Source: Elusimicrobiota bacterium
GTDB taxonomy: Bacteria > Elusimicrobiota > Elusimicrobia > UBA1565
Assembly (NCBI GenBank): GCA_003450735.1
Contig: DMEZ01000061.1
Span: 1 to 31,411 of the forward strand
DNA length: 31,411 bases
Reading direction: 5' to 3'
A program made the translations under genes and the position numbers. Numbering within the stretch: position 1 is the stretch's first letter; each line of letters starts with the position of its first letter. This document shows, piece after piece, positions 22,133-29,460 of the stretch. The notes below the pieces were generated by a model. That model saw only the letters and a program-made list of their open reading frames with translations. It was not told the origin of the DNA and searched no databases.

Positions 22133-23785
22133 TCAGCCGTCCTTTCCCCTGAGGTCCTCGAGCTCGCGGCGCAGGACGGCCGCCTCGGCGCCGAAGCGCT
22201 TGCGGAGCTCGCGCTCCGCGGCGATGGCGACGCGGGCCTTCTCGAGCTCCTCTTCGAACGCGACGCGGGCCCGCTCCTGCTCCCGCTCGAAGATGCAGCG
22301 CGTCCTCTGCAGTTCCTCCTCACAGGCCTTCAGCTTCTCCTCATAGCCCTTCCGGACGAAGTCGTCTGTGACGGGCTTGCCGGTGATGAATTCCGCGATG
22401 GAACGGTCCAAGCGGCGCCGCCACTCGTCCCGCTCGGCCTGCAGGTCGCGGACGGCCGCGGAGAGCGCCGCCTTCTCGCGCTCGGAGATCGTCTTCTCCT
22501 TGAACATACGCTCCTCCGCCGCCTGCAGCCGCTCCTTGAGCTCCTTGACGCGCTCCTGCCAGGCGTCCCGGACGGCGGCGAGCTTGTCCTTGAGCTTGAG
22601 CTTCTCCTCCTCGAGCCGCTCCTCGGCCGACTGGCGCTCGAGCAGGGCCTTCCGACGCGCCTCCAAGGCGGACTTCAGGCGGTGGGAGAACCCTTCTCTC
22701 TTCGACTCCTGGCGGCGCTCGGACTCCTGCTCCTGTTCGACGACGCGCCGCAGAGCCTCGTTCTCATGCTGGAGGCTCTCCTCGCGGGCGGAGGTCTGGG
22801 CCAGCTGGCGCTCGGCCGCGCGGCGGTGCGTCTCGGCGTCGATCTGCTTCTTCCGTGAGGATTCGACCGCCTTATCGCTGGCTTGGAGCCGCTCGGTCAG
22901 ACGGTTGAGCTGGGCGCGGAGGTCCGCCTTCTCGAGGCGGAGGGCCTCCAGGTCGGCGCGGGCCCCTTCGAGCATGCGCTGCAGCGTCAGCAGTTCTTCG
23001 GCCGCGCCCGGCGTCCCTGGCCGGCCTTCCTTGGCGGCGAGCAGCTCGCGGCTGAGGGCCTCGGCCCGGCTTTCCGCCTCCTCCAGCCGCCCGCGCCAGG
23101 AGGCCGCCTCCTCCTCGACGAGCGTGCGCTTGAGTTCGGAAAGGGACACGCGCCAGCGGCGGTCGAGGTCGGTGATGCGGCGGTGCAGGGGGGCCCAGGT
23201 TTGCCGGTGCGCGCCCTCCGGCAGGGAGCGCTCGACCGAAGGGACCCAGACCCCGACCAGCCAGCGCCACAGGCGGTCGACCAGCCCGCGCTCGCGCGCG
23301 AGGTGGGCCTCCTCCTGCAGAAGCTCGCCCCAGAGGACCTCCACGCGCGCGAAGCGCTCTTGAAGAAGGCCGACTGCGTCGGCGTCGCGCTCCGAGGGGG
23401 GGAGTTCGGAATGGAGCGCGGTCCAGCCTTCGTGGATGCTCTCCAGCTCCGAGAAGACCCTGTCCCATTCCGCGTCGAGCGTCTTTTGCCGTGATTCGAG
23501 CTCCCGCTGAGCGGACTCCGTCCTCAAGGAGCGGGCCTCGAGCTCCCGGCGCCGGCGCTCCCATTCGGGACGGGAGGCGTCGCTGGGCCAGGCGGCCAGG
23601 CGCAGGCTCTCGATGGCGCGGTACGCCCGCTCGAGCGTACGCCTCAGCAGGCGCCAGGCGCGCGGGCCGCCGTAGCGGAGCGGGCCTTCCTCGCCGGGAG
23701 CCCAGCGGCGCAGCTGCTCCAGGCGCAGTTGAGCTCTGCGCAGGATGCCGCGGGAACGCTCCAAGCCGGGATCGGGTTCGGGCAT
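22133..23785 (-). CDS. Long coiled-coil protein of unknown function
   Basis: A 550-residue soluble protein with no signal peptide or membrane segment. Residues about 60-130 and 240-545 are rich in Glu, Arg, Lys, Gln and Leu with heptad spacing, predicting two long coiled coils. Between them, about 145-235, is a compact Trp-rich segment (LWGELLQEE, LVDRLWRWLVGVWVPSVE, WAPLHRRITDLDRRWR) that may fold as a globular or membrane-touching helix bundle. I recognise no catalytic motif. The ATG at 23785 has no Shine-Dalgarno sequence. Gene neighbours give no functional clue. Scaffold, cytoskeletal or chromosome-associated roles are possible but unsupported. Confidence 0.7.
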   Translation of the reverse strand: MPEPDPGLERSRGILRRAQLRLEQLRRWAPGEEGPLRYGGPRAWRLLRRTLERAYRAIESLRLAAWPSDASRPEWERRRRELEARSLRTESAQRELESRQKTLDAEWDRVFSELESIHEGWTALHSELPPSERDADAVGLLQERFARVEVLWGELLQEEAHLARERGLVDRLWRWLVGVWVPSVERSLPEGAHRQTWAPLHRRITDLDRRWRVSLSELKRTLVEEEAASWRGRLEEAESRAEALSRELLAAKEGRPGTPGAAEELLTLQRMLEGARADLEALRLEKADLRAQLNRLTERLQASDKAVESSRKKQIDAETHRRAAERQLAQTSAREESLQHENEALRRVVEQEQESERRQESKREGFSHRLKSALEARRKALLERQSAEERLEEEKLKLKDKLAAVRDAWQERVKELKERLQAAEERMFKEKTISEREKAALSAAVRDLQAERDEWRRRLDRSIAEFITGKPVTDDFVRKGYEEKLKACEEELQRTRCIFEREQERARVAFEEELEKARVAIAAERELRKRFGAEAAVLRRELEDLRGKDG

Positions 23786-23848
23786 AGGTCGGCCCGAGTA
23801 AGATTTAGCTTATGAGGATGACGGAATTATTGCGGGACGGCGCGCCGC

Positions 23849-24397
23849 TCAGAGCCCTTCCAGGGCCTCGGCGAGGGAGACGAGGATGTCGGCGGCCTCG
23901 CGCACCTGCGCGGCCTCGTTGGGCGGGCTGGGCAGGCGCAGCTCGGCGCGCCCCGGCACGACGAGCACCCAGGCCCCCGGGAACTGCAGCAGCTTCCTCA
24001 GGACGTTGAGGTCCACGGCCTCTCCGGCCGCCGCCGGGGTCGCGCGGGCCATGAACTTCTCCCCCAGGGCGGAATCGCGGATCTCGACCTTGTCCGGCAC
24101 GATCATCCCCGAGGCCTTCTCGACCTCTTCCCTCGGGCCGATCTCGACCCGGAAAGCCCCGGCCACCCGCATCGTGAGGGTCATCACCGCGCCGCCGTCC
24201 GCCGCGAAGAGGTCCACCTGCCGCTCCTTCAAGACCCCGCTGAGCCGAGGCGGATCGTCCGTGTACGCGAACTCGAGCATCTTCGCGAGGCTCGGCCAGC
24301 GCGAGCCCGGGTTGTTGTGAGAGCGGTCATGCCACAGGTAGATCCCGATAGGCAGGGCCAGTCCGACGAGTATCAACAGGAGTTGGAGCGGTTCCAT
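23849..24397 (-). CDS. Small membrane-anchored protein of unknown function
   Basis: A 182-residue protein with one N-terminal transmembrane helix (about residues 4-21, LQLLLILVGLALPIGIYLW) and no cleavage site, so probably anchored in the inner membrane with the rest either side unclear. The soluble part has alternating strands and helices (MTLTMRVAGAFRVEIGP, GAWVLVVPGRAELRLPSP) ending in a helix AADILVSLAEALEGL. I do not recognise the family. TATAAT lies 7 bases before the ATG. The 63-base gap to the coiled-coil gene is AT-richer but holds no clear terminator; the two may share a transcript. The mobile island lies just upstream of its promoter. Confidence 0.7.
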   Translation of the reverse strand: MEPLQLLLILVGLALPIGIYLWHDRSHNNPGSRWPSLAKMLEFAYTDDPPRLSGVLKERQVDLFAADGGAVMTLTMRVAGAFRVEIGPREEVEKASGMIVPDKVEIRDSALGEKFMARATPAAAGEAVDLNVLRKLLQFPGAWVLVVPGRAELRLPSPPNEAAQVREAADILVSLAEALEGL

Positions 24398-24404
24398 GCC
24401 GGAT

Positions 24405-24410
24405 ATTATA
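24405..24410 (-). promoter_or_regulatory. -10 box for the 182-aa gene
   Basis: Consensus TATAAT 7 bases before the ATG, so leaderless or nearly so. Its -35 position (about 24428-24433) falls on the left inverted repeat of the mobile island. Confidence 0.5.
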
Positions 24411-24428
24411 CTCCAGGCGCCATACTTC

Positions 24429-24447
24429 AGGTGCCTGTCATTACACT
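24429..24447 (+). repeat. Left terminal inverted repeat of the island
   Basis: AGGTGCCTGTCATTACACT, an exact reverse complement of 26470-26488. Bases on either side do not continue the match. Confidence 0.9.
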
Positions 24448-24454
24448 CAACACA

Positions 24455-25492
24455 CTATACACTTCCCCTGCCATGTCCAGAGCTCAACCCAACCGCTTTT
24501 CTCCAGAGCGACGAAACGAGCAGGTCGGATAGCCTATCTTCAGCGATCCAAAAGCAGCCCTGCCCTAACCGACCCCGGGTATCGCGAGCTGTCCCCTCTC
24601 GAACCACTAGTCTGATGTCGTGGTGAGTGATCGAATGTCTTACCACCCGAAGCACTTTGCCAATCCTGACGCCCGTAACGGAGCGGGATTCCGGGAGCGC
24701 CCAATGCCCTGGAAGAAGACGCTCATCACTTGAACGACGAGACAATAGGACTTTCCTGTCTTTTTCTACGAATACCACCTCGATTGAGACCTTCTTCAAA
24801 GCTCTCCTTACCACTGCACGCGGAAGACTCCGAGTCAACCCGCGTCTCCAAGCGATGCAATAGCGTCTGACAGGGCAATCCATACATCGAGGCAATTCGG
24901 GCGGAGGAAGACACACCAATGCACCGAGCTCCATCATGGCTTGGTTCCAATCCCCTGGGTTCCGATGGTCGAGGCAGGACTCGGCAGCGGCCCAAAGTCG
25001 TTTCTGCACAATCGCACTCTTCATGTCTCCTGTCATCGCAAACAGGCGAGAAAGGACTCTGGCGACGTTCCCATCCAATACGGCAAAGGGCTTGTGATAC
25101 GCGATGGACGCGATTGCAGCGGCTGTATATCGTCCGACCCCAGGCATACCCATCAACTCAGGCATCTCGCTGGGAATCTGCCGCCCTTCTCTCACGAGTT
25201 GCCTGGCGGCTTTCAGGAGATTCCGCGCGCGGGAATAATATCCCAATCCAGCCCAAATGCTGAGCACATCCTCTTCTTTCGCTCCAGCCAAGACCTCCAA
25301 GGTCGGGAATTTCCTCACAAATGCATGGAAGTATCCTTCGACTGTGGCTACCTGGGTCTGCTGCAGCATGATCTCTGAAATCCAGGTGCGATAGGGATTG
25401 ACATGCGTGCGCCATGGCAAGCGTCGGGCGTGCCGCCGATACCAAACCAGCAACCTCGGCCGCCATGGGATGGAACTTTTTATAGGCCTCAT
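24455..25492 (-). CDS. mutY: A/G-specific adenine DNA glycosylase MutY
   Basis: Removes adenine mispaired with 8-oxoguanine (345 aa, family length). The helix-hairpin-helix glycosylase domain has the catalytic Glu40 in EIMLQQTQV, the hairpin MPGVGRYTAAAI (116-127) and catalytic Asp140 in VLDGNVARVL. The Fe-S cysteines are C194, C203, C206 and C212; the first gap is 8 residues rather than the usual 6. The C-terminal NUDIX-like 8-oxoG recognition domain (about 230-345) includes KVLLSRRSSDERLLPGHWALPES. All key residues look intact, so it should be active. Its composition is clearly lower in G+C than its surroundings, and it sits inside an inverted-repeat island back to back with a transposase, implying lateral acquisition. 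Start has no visible Shine-Dalgarno sequence. Confidence 0.93.
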   Translation of the reverse strand: MRPIKSSIPWRPRLLVWYRRHARRLPWRTHVNPYRTWISEIMLQQTQVATVEGYFHAFVRKFPTLEVLAGAKEEDVLSIWAGLGYYSRARNLLKAARQLVREGRQIPSEMPELMGMPGVGRYTAAAIASIAYHKPFAVLDGNVARVLSRLFAMTGDMKSAIVQKRLWAAAESCLDHRNPGDWNQAMMELGALVCLPPPELPRCMDCPVRRYCIAWRRGLTRSLPRAVVRRALKKVSIEVVFVEKDRKVLLSRRSSDERLLPGHWALPESRSVTGVRIGKVLRVVRHSITHHDIRLVVREGTARDTRGRLGQGCFWIAEDRLSDLLVSSLWRKAVGLSSGHGRGSV

Positions 25493-25516
25493 ACGTACTT
25501 GTGGGGGGAGGTTATC

Positions 25517-26476
25517 ATGCCTAGAGGTCCTAGAATCAATCTGTCTGACTCATACCACCATGTCGTCGCCCATGGGAATCACCGCGACAAGCTCTTCCTC
25601 GATGGTGCGGATTACCGCTTGTATCTGCGCCTGCTGAGACACTCGTGCATATCCTATAAAATAGAAACTCTCGCCTACTGTTTGATGCCGAACCATCTTC
25701 ACCTTTTGCTGCACAGCAAACTGGCGAATCTTTCCGAGATGATGAAAGCCATTCACTACGTTTACGTCCAATGCTTCAACAGGAGGCATGGATGCCGCGG
25801 ACACCTATTCCAAGGCAGATTCAAATCGCGATGGATCATCAACGAATCCTATCTGCATGAGGTCGGCCGATACATCCACATGAATCCCGTCAGGGCCGGC
25901 ATAGCGCAGGAACCTGGGGATTACCCTTGGAGCAGCTATCTTGGCATTGTCCAATCATCCCTCCCAAAATCCTCGCCCCTGCTCAAGCCCTTCACAGAAG
26001 ATGCGCCGGGAGACTTCCACAAGTTCACCGTCGCGCGCAGGGATGCTGAAGAAGACCACAACGGTTGGCCAAGATTGGCATGTTGGTATTCGGCCGAGGC
26101 GCCAGCGCGATCCACCGCGTCAGCACATCCCACTCAAATCCTGGAGACAAATCAGCCCGACTGTGATGATATCCTTCAAGAAGTCGCCCGCTTTTTTGGA
26201 TGCGAAGGCTCAGACTTGACCCGCCATGCTCCGAACGCCAATGCAAGTCCTGCTGCCTGCGATGCTCGTTGGGCGATGTTATGGATACTCAGAAACAGCA
26301 CGATCCTTACACTGTTCGAGATCGCGTCTCGTCTCGGCTATAAATCAATTCAGGTAGCAGTGAATACTCTTGCGAGAGCCGACGCTAAATTGAAATGCGA
26401 TCCGGCGTTCAGCGCAAAAATCACGGGCATCCTATCGAAAATTGATGCCTCCAAGTGTAATGTCCCCCAAGTGTAA
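25517..26476 (+). CDS. REP-associated tyrosine transposase (Y1/HUH, RAYT-type)
   Basis: Single-strand DNA transposase of the IS200-like superfamily (319 aa). The metal-binding HUH motif is H60-L61-H62 in MPNHLHLLLHS, and the nucleophile Tyr119 is in GRYIHMNPVRAG, both typical of REP-associated transposases. HLFQGRFKSRWI lies between them. A C-terminal extension (about 230-319) has a helix-turn-helix-like stretch FEIASRLGYKSIQVAVNTL. GGAGG lies 5 bases before the ATG at 25517; an upstream in-frame ATG at 25403 would run through mutY and is unlikely. Its last codons and stop are made from the right-end repeats of the island. The frame is intact, so it may be active. Confidence 0.92.
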   Translation: MPRGPRINLSDSYHHVVAHGNHRDKLFLDGADYRLYLRLLRHSCISYKIETLAYCLMPNHLHLLLHSKLANLSEMMKAIHYVYVQCFNRRHGCRGHLFQGRFKSRWIINESYLHEVGRYIHMNPVRAGIAQEPGDYPWSSYLGIVQSSLPKSSPLLKPFTEDAPGDFHKFTVARRDAEEDHNGWPRLACWYSAEAPARSTASAHPTQILETNQPDCDDILQEVARFFGCEGSDLTRHAPNANASPAACDARWAMLWILRNSTILTLFEIASRLGYKSIQVAVNTLARADAKLKCDPAFSAKITGILSKIDASKCNVPQV

Positions 26477-26480
26477 TGAC
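26451..26480 (+). repeat. Tandem 14-base direct repeat at the right end of the island
   Basis: CCAAGTGTAATGTC (26451-26464) and CCAAGTGTAATGAC (26467-26480) are 16 bases apart and differ at one base. The second copy overlaps the right terminal repeat; the first lies within tnpA. They could be transposase binding sites. Confidence 0.75.
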
Positions 26481-26488
26481 AGGCACCT
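26470..26488 (-). repeat. Right terminal inverted repeat of the island
   Basis: AGTGTAATGACAGGCACCT on the plus strand, the exact reverse complement of the left repeat. It contains the tnpA stop codon (26474-26476). Confidence 0.9.
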
Positions 26489-26510
26489 TTAGGTAGCAGG
26501 TAGGAAAAGG

Positions 26511-27791
26511 TTACTCGTAGCGGAGGGCTTCGACGGGGTCCATCTTGGAGGCCTGGTAGGCGGGGTAGAGGGAGAAGAGGAAGCCGGCGCCGACGGAGAT
26601 GCCGAGGGTGGCGAGGAGGTGCCACCAGACGAGGGGCTCGGCGCCGCCGCGCATGCCCTTCGCCGCGATGTAGGTGATGCCGGTCAGCCCGAGGGAGATG
26701 CCCGCGATGCCGCCGAAGAAGCCGAGGAGCATCGCCTCGATGACGAACTGCGTGAGGATGTCGCGGCGGGTGGCGCCGACGGCGCGGCGGATGCCGATCT
26801 CGCGCACGCGGGAGAAGATGGTGGCGAGGGTCACGTTCATGATGCCCACGCCGCCGGCCAGGATGGCGACGATGCCGACGGCCATGACCGCGATGGCGTA
26901 CTGGCGCGTCTGGTTGAGCACGCCCTGGATGGTGTCGCGGAAGTCCTCGACCTCGAAGTCGGTCTCGCCCCGGTGGCGGATGGTCAGCAGGGCCTCGAGG
27001 ACCCGCCGTGCGTAGGGGACGGTCTTCTCGTCGCCCGTGTCCACGATGATCTCGCCGACGCGATCGCTCACGCTCTTGCCGCGCGAGCCGACGTAGCGAT
27101 GGTAGGACGTGATCGGCACGTAGATCGTGCTGCGGCTGAAGCGGCGGCTGAACCAGCGCGGGTCCTTGTCGCGCGGCGGCTCCTTCAGGATGCCCACCAC
27201 CGTGTAGAGATGGTCCTCCAGGCGCACGGTCTTGCCCAGCAGGTCGTTGTGCTTGATGAAGGTCTCGAACTTGCTCTTGGGGAAGTACTTGGCCCAGAAG
27301 GGCTTCTCGTCCCAGCCGCCGGGCTCGACGATCAGGCAGACCCTCGCGGCTGTCCTCATATCGTGCTCGTCGAAGAAGCGTCCCCGGACCGTGTACACCC
27401 AGTCGCGGCGGGCCCACTCGGTCGTGATGCCGATGAGCCCGATGTCCTCGCTGCGGAACGTCCCGTAGACGAAATCCGTGCCCCAGCGCGTCACGGTGGG
27501 GGAGACCATGTGGAGGGTCGGGACGGCGGCGCGGATGGCCTGCGCGTCGCCGAGGGTCAGCCCCTTGGAGAGGCCCCGGGAGACGTACTCGTCCTTCATG
27601 GAGATCTCGAGGCGCCCCGGCCCGGCCAGGTCGAAGGCTTTCTGCCGGCGCACGGCCATCCCGTGCACCTCGGAGAAGGTGTAGAGGATGGCCGCGACCC
27701 CGAAGGCGATGGCCGAGAAGCTGAGGAACGAGCGCATCTTGTGCGACCAGATCTCGATGAAGCCCGTTCGCACGGCTTCCGTGACGATCAC
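26511..27791 (-). CDS. MacB/FtsX-type ABC transporter permease
   Basis: Inner-membrane permease (426 aa) of the type VII (MacB) ABC fold. One N-terminal transmembrane helix (about 22-42, SFLSFSAIAFGVAAILYTF) is followed by a large periplasmic domain (about 45-300) and three C-terminal helices with the FtsX signature ATIFSRVREIGIRRAVGATRRDILTQF around 330-356. It ends PVEALRYE, a conserved MacB-type tail. The start is a GTG overlapping the ATPase stop by 4 bases (GTGA). It is the last gene of the five-gene efflux operon and ends 22 bases from the mobile island. Substrate is unknown: such systems export antibiotics, peptides, lipoproteins or act as mechanotransmitters. Confidence 0.93.
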   Translation of the reverse strand: MIVTEAVRTGFIEIWSHKMRSFLSFSAIAFGVAAILYTFSEVHGMAVRRQKAFDLAGPGRLEISMKDEYVSRGLSKGLTLGDAQAIRAAVPTLHMVSPTVTRWGTDFVYGTFRSEDIGLIGITTEWARRDWVYTVRGRFFDEHDMRTAARVCLIVEPGGWDEKPFWAKYFPKSKFETFIKHNDLLGKTVRLEDHLYTVVGILKEPPRDKDPRWFSRRFSRSTIYVPITSYHRYVGSRGKSVSDRVGEIIVDTGDEKTVPYARRVLEALLTIRHRGETDFEVEDFRDTIQGVLNQTRQYAIAVMAVGIVAILAGGVGIMNVTLATIFSRVREIGIRRAVGATRRDILTQFVIEAMLLGFFGGIAGISLGLTGITYIAAKGMRGGAEPLVWWHLLATLGISVGAGFLFSLYPAYQASKMDPVEALRYE

Positions 27792-28465
27792 GAGGGCGCC
27801 TCCTCCTTGACGAGGAGGCCGTCGGAGAAGTGCAGGACCCGCTGGGCCCGGGCGGCCACGCGGGAGTCGTGGGTGACCAGCAGGATGGTCATGCCTTCGG
27901 CGTGGAGCTGTCCGAGGAGGTCGAGGATCTCCAGCGAGGTCTTCGAGTCGAGGTTCCCCGTGGGCTCGTCGGCAAGCATGAGGGCGGGGCGGTTGACCAG
28001 CGAGCGCGCGACGCTCACGCGCTGGCGCTGGCCGCCGGAGAGCTCGAGCGGGGTGCGCTTGAGCTTGTCGCCGAGCCCCACCTTGGTCAACAGCTCCGCG
28101 GCGCGCTGCCGGCGCTCCCGGCGGTGGACGTTGGCGTAGGTCATCGGCAGGGCGACGTTCTCGAGCGAGGTCATGCGGGGGAGGAGGTTGAAGGACTGGA
28201 AGACGAAGCCGATGGTCTCGCGGCGGAAGAGGGTGCGCTCGGTGTCGTCGAGCCCCGAGACCTCCCGGCCCTTGAGCCGGTAGCTCCCCGCGCTCGAATG
28301 GTCGAGGAGGCCCAGGATGGCGAGCAGGGTGGACTTCCCGCAGCCGGAGGGCCCCATCACCGCGACGAACTCGCCGTCCTCCACGCGGAAGCTCACCCCG
28401 CGCAGGGCCTCGAAGGCCTCCGCCCCCTGGCCGTAGGTCTTGCGGAGGTCCTGGACCTCGATCAT
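27788..28465 (-). CDS. MacB/LolD-type ABC transporter ATPase
   Basis: Cytoplasmic ATPase subunit (225 aa) powering the adjacent permease. Walker A GPSGCGKST is at 38-46, the Q-loop Gln at 90, signature LSGGQ at 142-146, Walker B LMLADEP at 162-168 and the switch His at 199. It shares 4-base overlaps with both the fusion-protein gene upstream and the permease downstream, so stoichiometric co-translation is likely. All catalytic residues are present. Confidence 0.96.
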   Translation of the reverse strand: MIEVQDLRKTYGQGAEAFEALRGVSFRVEDGEFVAVMGPSGCGKSTLLAILGLLDHSSAGSYRLKGREVSGLDDTERTLFRRETIGFVFQSFNLLPRMTSLENVALPMTYANVHRRERRQRAAELLTKVGLGDKLKRTPLELSGGQRQRVSVARSLVNRPALMLADEPTGNLDSKTSLEILDLLGQLHAEGMTILLVTHDSRVAARAQRVLHFSDGLLVKEEAPS

Positions 28466-29460
28466 CCCGCTCCGGCCCGCCTCAGCAGGCGCCGGCCCTT
28501 CTTGCCGACCTCCGCGTCCTTGTCGAGGTCGGCGTCCTTGGGCTTCTCGAGCAAAACCTTCTCGCCCTCCTGGAGTCCCTCGGCGACCTCGACCTCCAGC
28601 TCCGTGCGCAGACCCACGCGGACGGAGGTCTTGCGGGACTTCTTCAAGAGGCCCTGCACGTACGCGAAGGTCTCGCCGGCCTCCTCGAAAAGGGCGGCGA
28701 GCGGCATCTTGACCACGGAGTCCTTCTTCTCCAGGAGCGCGTCCACCCGGGCCGTCATGCCCGGCTTGAGGCGCGCGTCCGGCTTGTCGAGGGAGACCTC
28801 GACGCGGAAGACCTTGAGGCCGCTCGAGTCCCGTTCGGCCTGGGGGGAGATGAGGCTCACGTGCGCGGCGACCGTCGAGCCGGGGAGGGCGTCCACGCTC
28901 ACCGTCACGGGCATCTTCTCCTTGAGCTTGAGCACGTCCATCTCGCTGATGCGCATGCGCACGATGAGCTCTCGCAGGTCGGCCACGGTGAGGAGGTAGG
29001 TCGGGTTGGTCGAGTCGAAGAGGCCCGTCACGTAGTCGCCGATCTTGGCCAGGTCGGAGGTCGTGCTGCTACCGCCGGAGGTCTCCTTGACGTAGCGCAT
29101 GACGATGCCCGCGATGGGCGCGAGGACCGGGGAGGGGAGGTACTTCTCGGTCTCGGAGCGCCCGGGCTGGATGACGGCCAACTCCTGGCCGGAGAGGACC
29201 TTGCTGCCCTCCTGGACCGAGAGCTTGATGACCCGGCCGCTGACCTTGGAGGCCACATCCACGCTGTTCTTGGCGGCGATCTCGCCCGTCTCGGTGAACC
29301 GGATCTCGAGCGCCCCGCGGCTCACGGAGGCCACGGTCGCGTCGTCCTCCGGCTTGGCGGAGTCCTTCGCCTTGCGCTTGTAGACGTAGAAGCCGCCCGC
29401 CAGCGCGGCGGCCAGGACGGCGAGGAGGAGCTTGCCCCAGTGGGTCTTAAGGAATGTCAC
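28462..29460 (-). CDS. Periplasmic membrane fusion protein (HlyD/MacA family) lacking the helical hairpin
   Basis: Adaptor (332 aa) that should link the inner-membrane pump to the outer-membrane channel. One N-terminal transmembrane helix (about 10-28) anchors it. The lipoyl domain halves are at about 66-98 (SKVSGRVIKLSVQEGSKVLS) and 111-125 (PVLAPIAGIVMRYVKE), then beta-barrel and membrane-proximal domains (LIVRMRISEMDVLKLK, then RLKPGMTARVDALL). Odd point: only about 12 residues separate the lipoyl halves, where MacA/AcrA-type proteins carry a long alpha-helical hairpin that docks onto TolC. The chain also has a Ser/Gly/Thr-rich insert at 128-137. GTG start overlapping the channel gene's stop by 4 bases. 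Confidence 0.9.
   Translation of the reverse strand: MTFLKTHWGKLLLAVLAAALAGGFYVYKRKAKDSAKPEDDATVASVSRGALEIRFTETGEIAAKNSVDVASKVSGRVIKLSVQEGSKVLSGQELAVIQPGRSETEKYLPSPVLAPIAGIVMRYVKETSGGSSTTSDLAKIGDYVTGLFDSTNPTYLLTVADLRELIVRMRISEMDVLKLKEKMPVTVSVDALPGSTVAAHVSLISPQAERDSSGLKVFRVEVSLDKPDARLKPGMTARVDALLEKKDSVVKMPLAALFEEAGETFAYVQGLLKKSRKTSVRVGLRTELEVEVAEGLQEGEKVLLEKPKDADLDKDAEVGKKGRRLLRRAGAG

Larger units (their letters stand above)
24429..26488. mobile_element. 2.06-kb inverted-repeat-bounded island: mutY + REP-type Y1 transposase
   Basis: Bounded by a perfect 19-bp inverted repeat and filled by two divergent genes whose 3' ends abut or enter the repeats: mutY stops 8 bases inside the left repeat, and tnpA stops within the right one. 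Base composition drops sharply: the 60 bases from 24721 are 43% G+C against 73% for those from 24001. No target duplication is seen, as expected for HUH/Y1 transposition. The island lies between the end of the efflux operon and the promoter of the 182-aa gene. The boundary repeat and composition are seen directly; mobility as a unit is inferred. Confidence 0.75.

Noticed and set aside
22015..22323. 102-aa minus-strand frame overlapping the end of the coiled-coil gene and the hairpin
   Set aside because: Its N-terminal part is an Arg/Ser-rich shadow of the coiled-coil gene in another frame, and the rest is translated hairpin; no start signal or family resemblance.
25403..25516. N-terminal extension of the transposase starting at an upstream ATG
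   Set aside because: It would run through the mutY start region on the opposite strand; the ATG at 25517 has a good Shine-Dalgarno site and matches the usual N-terminus of the family.
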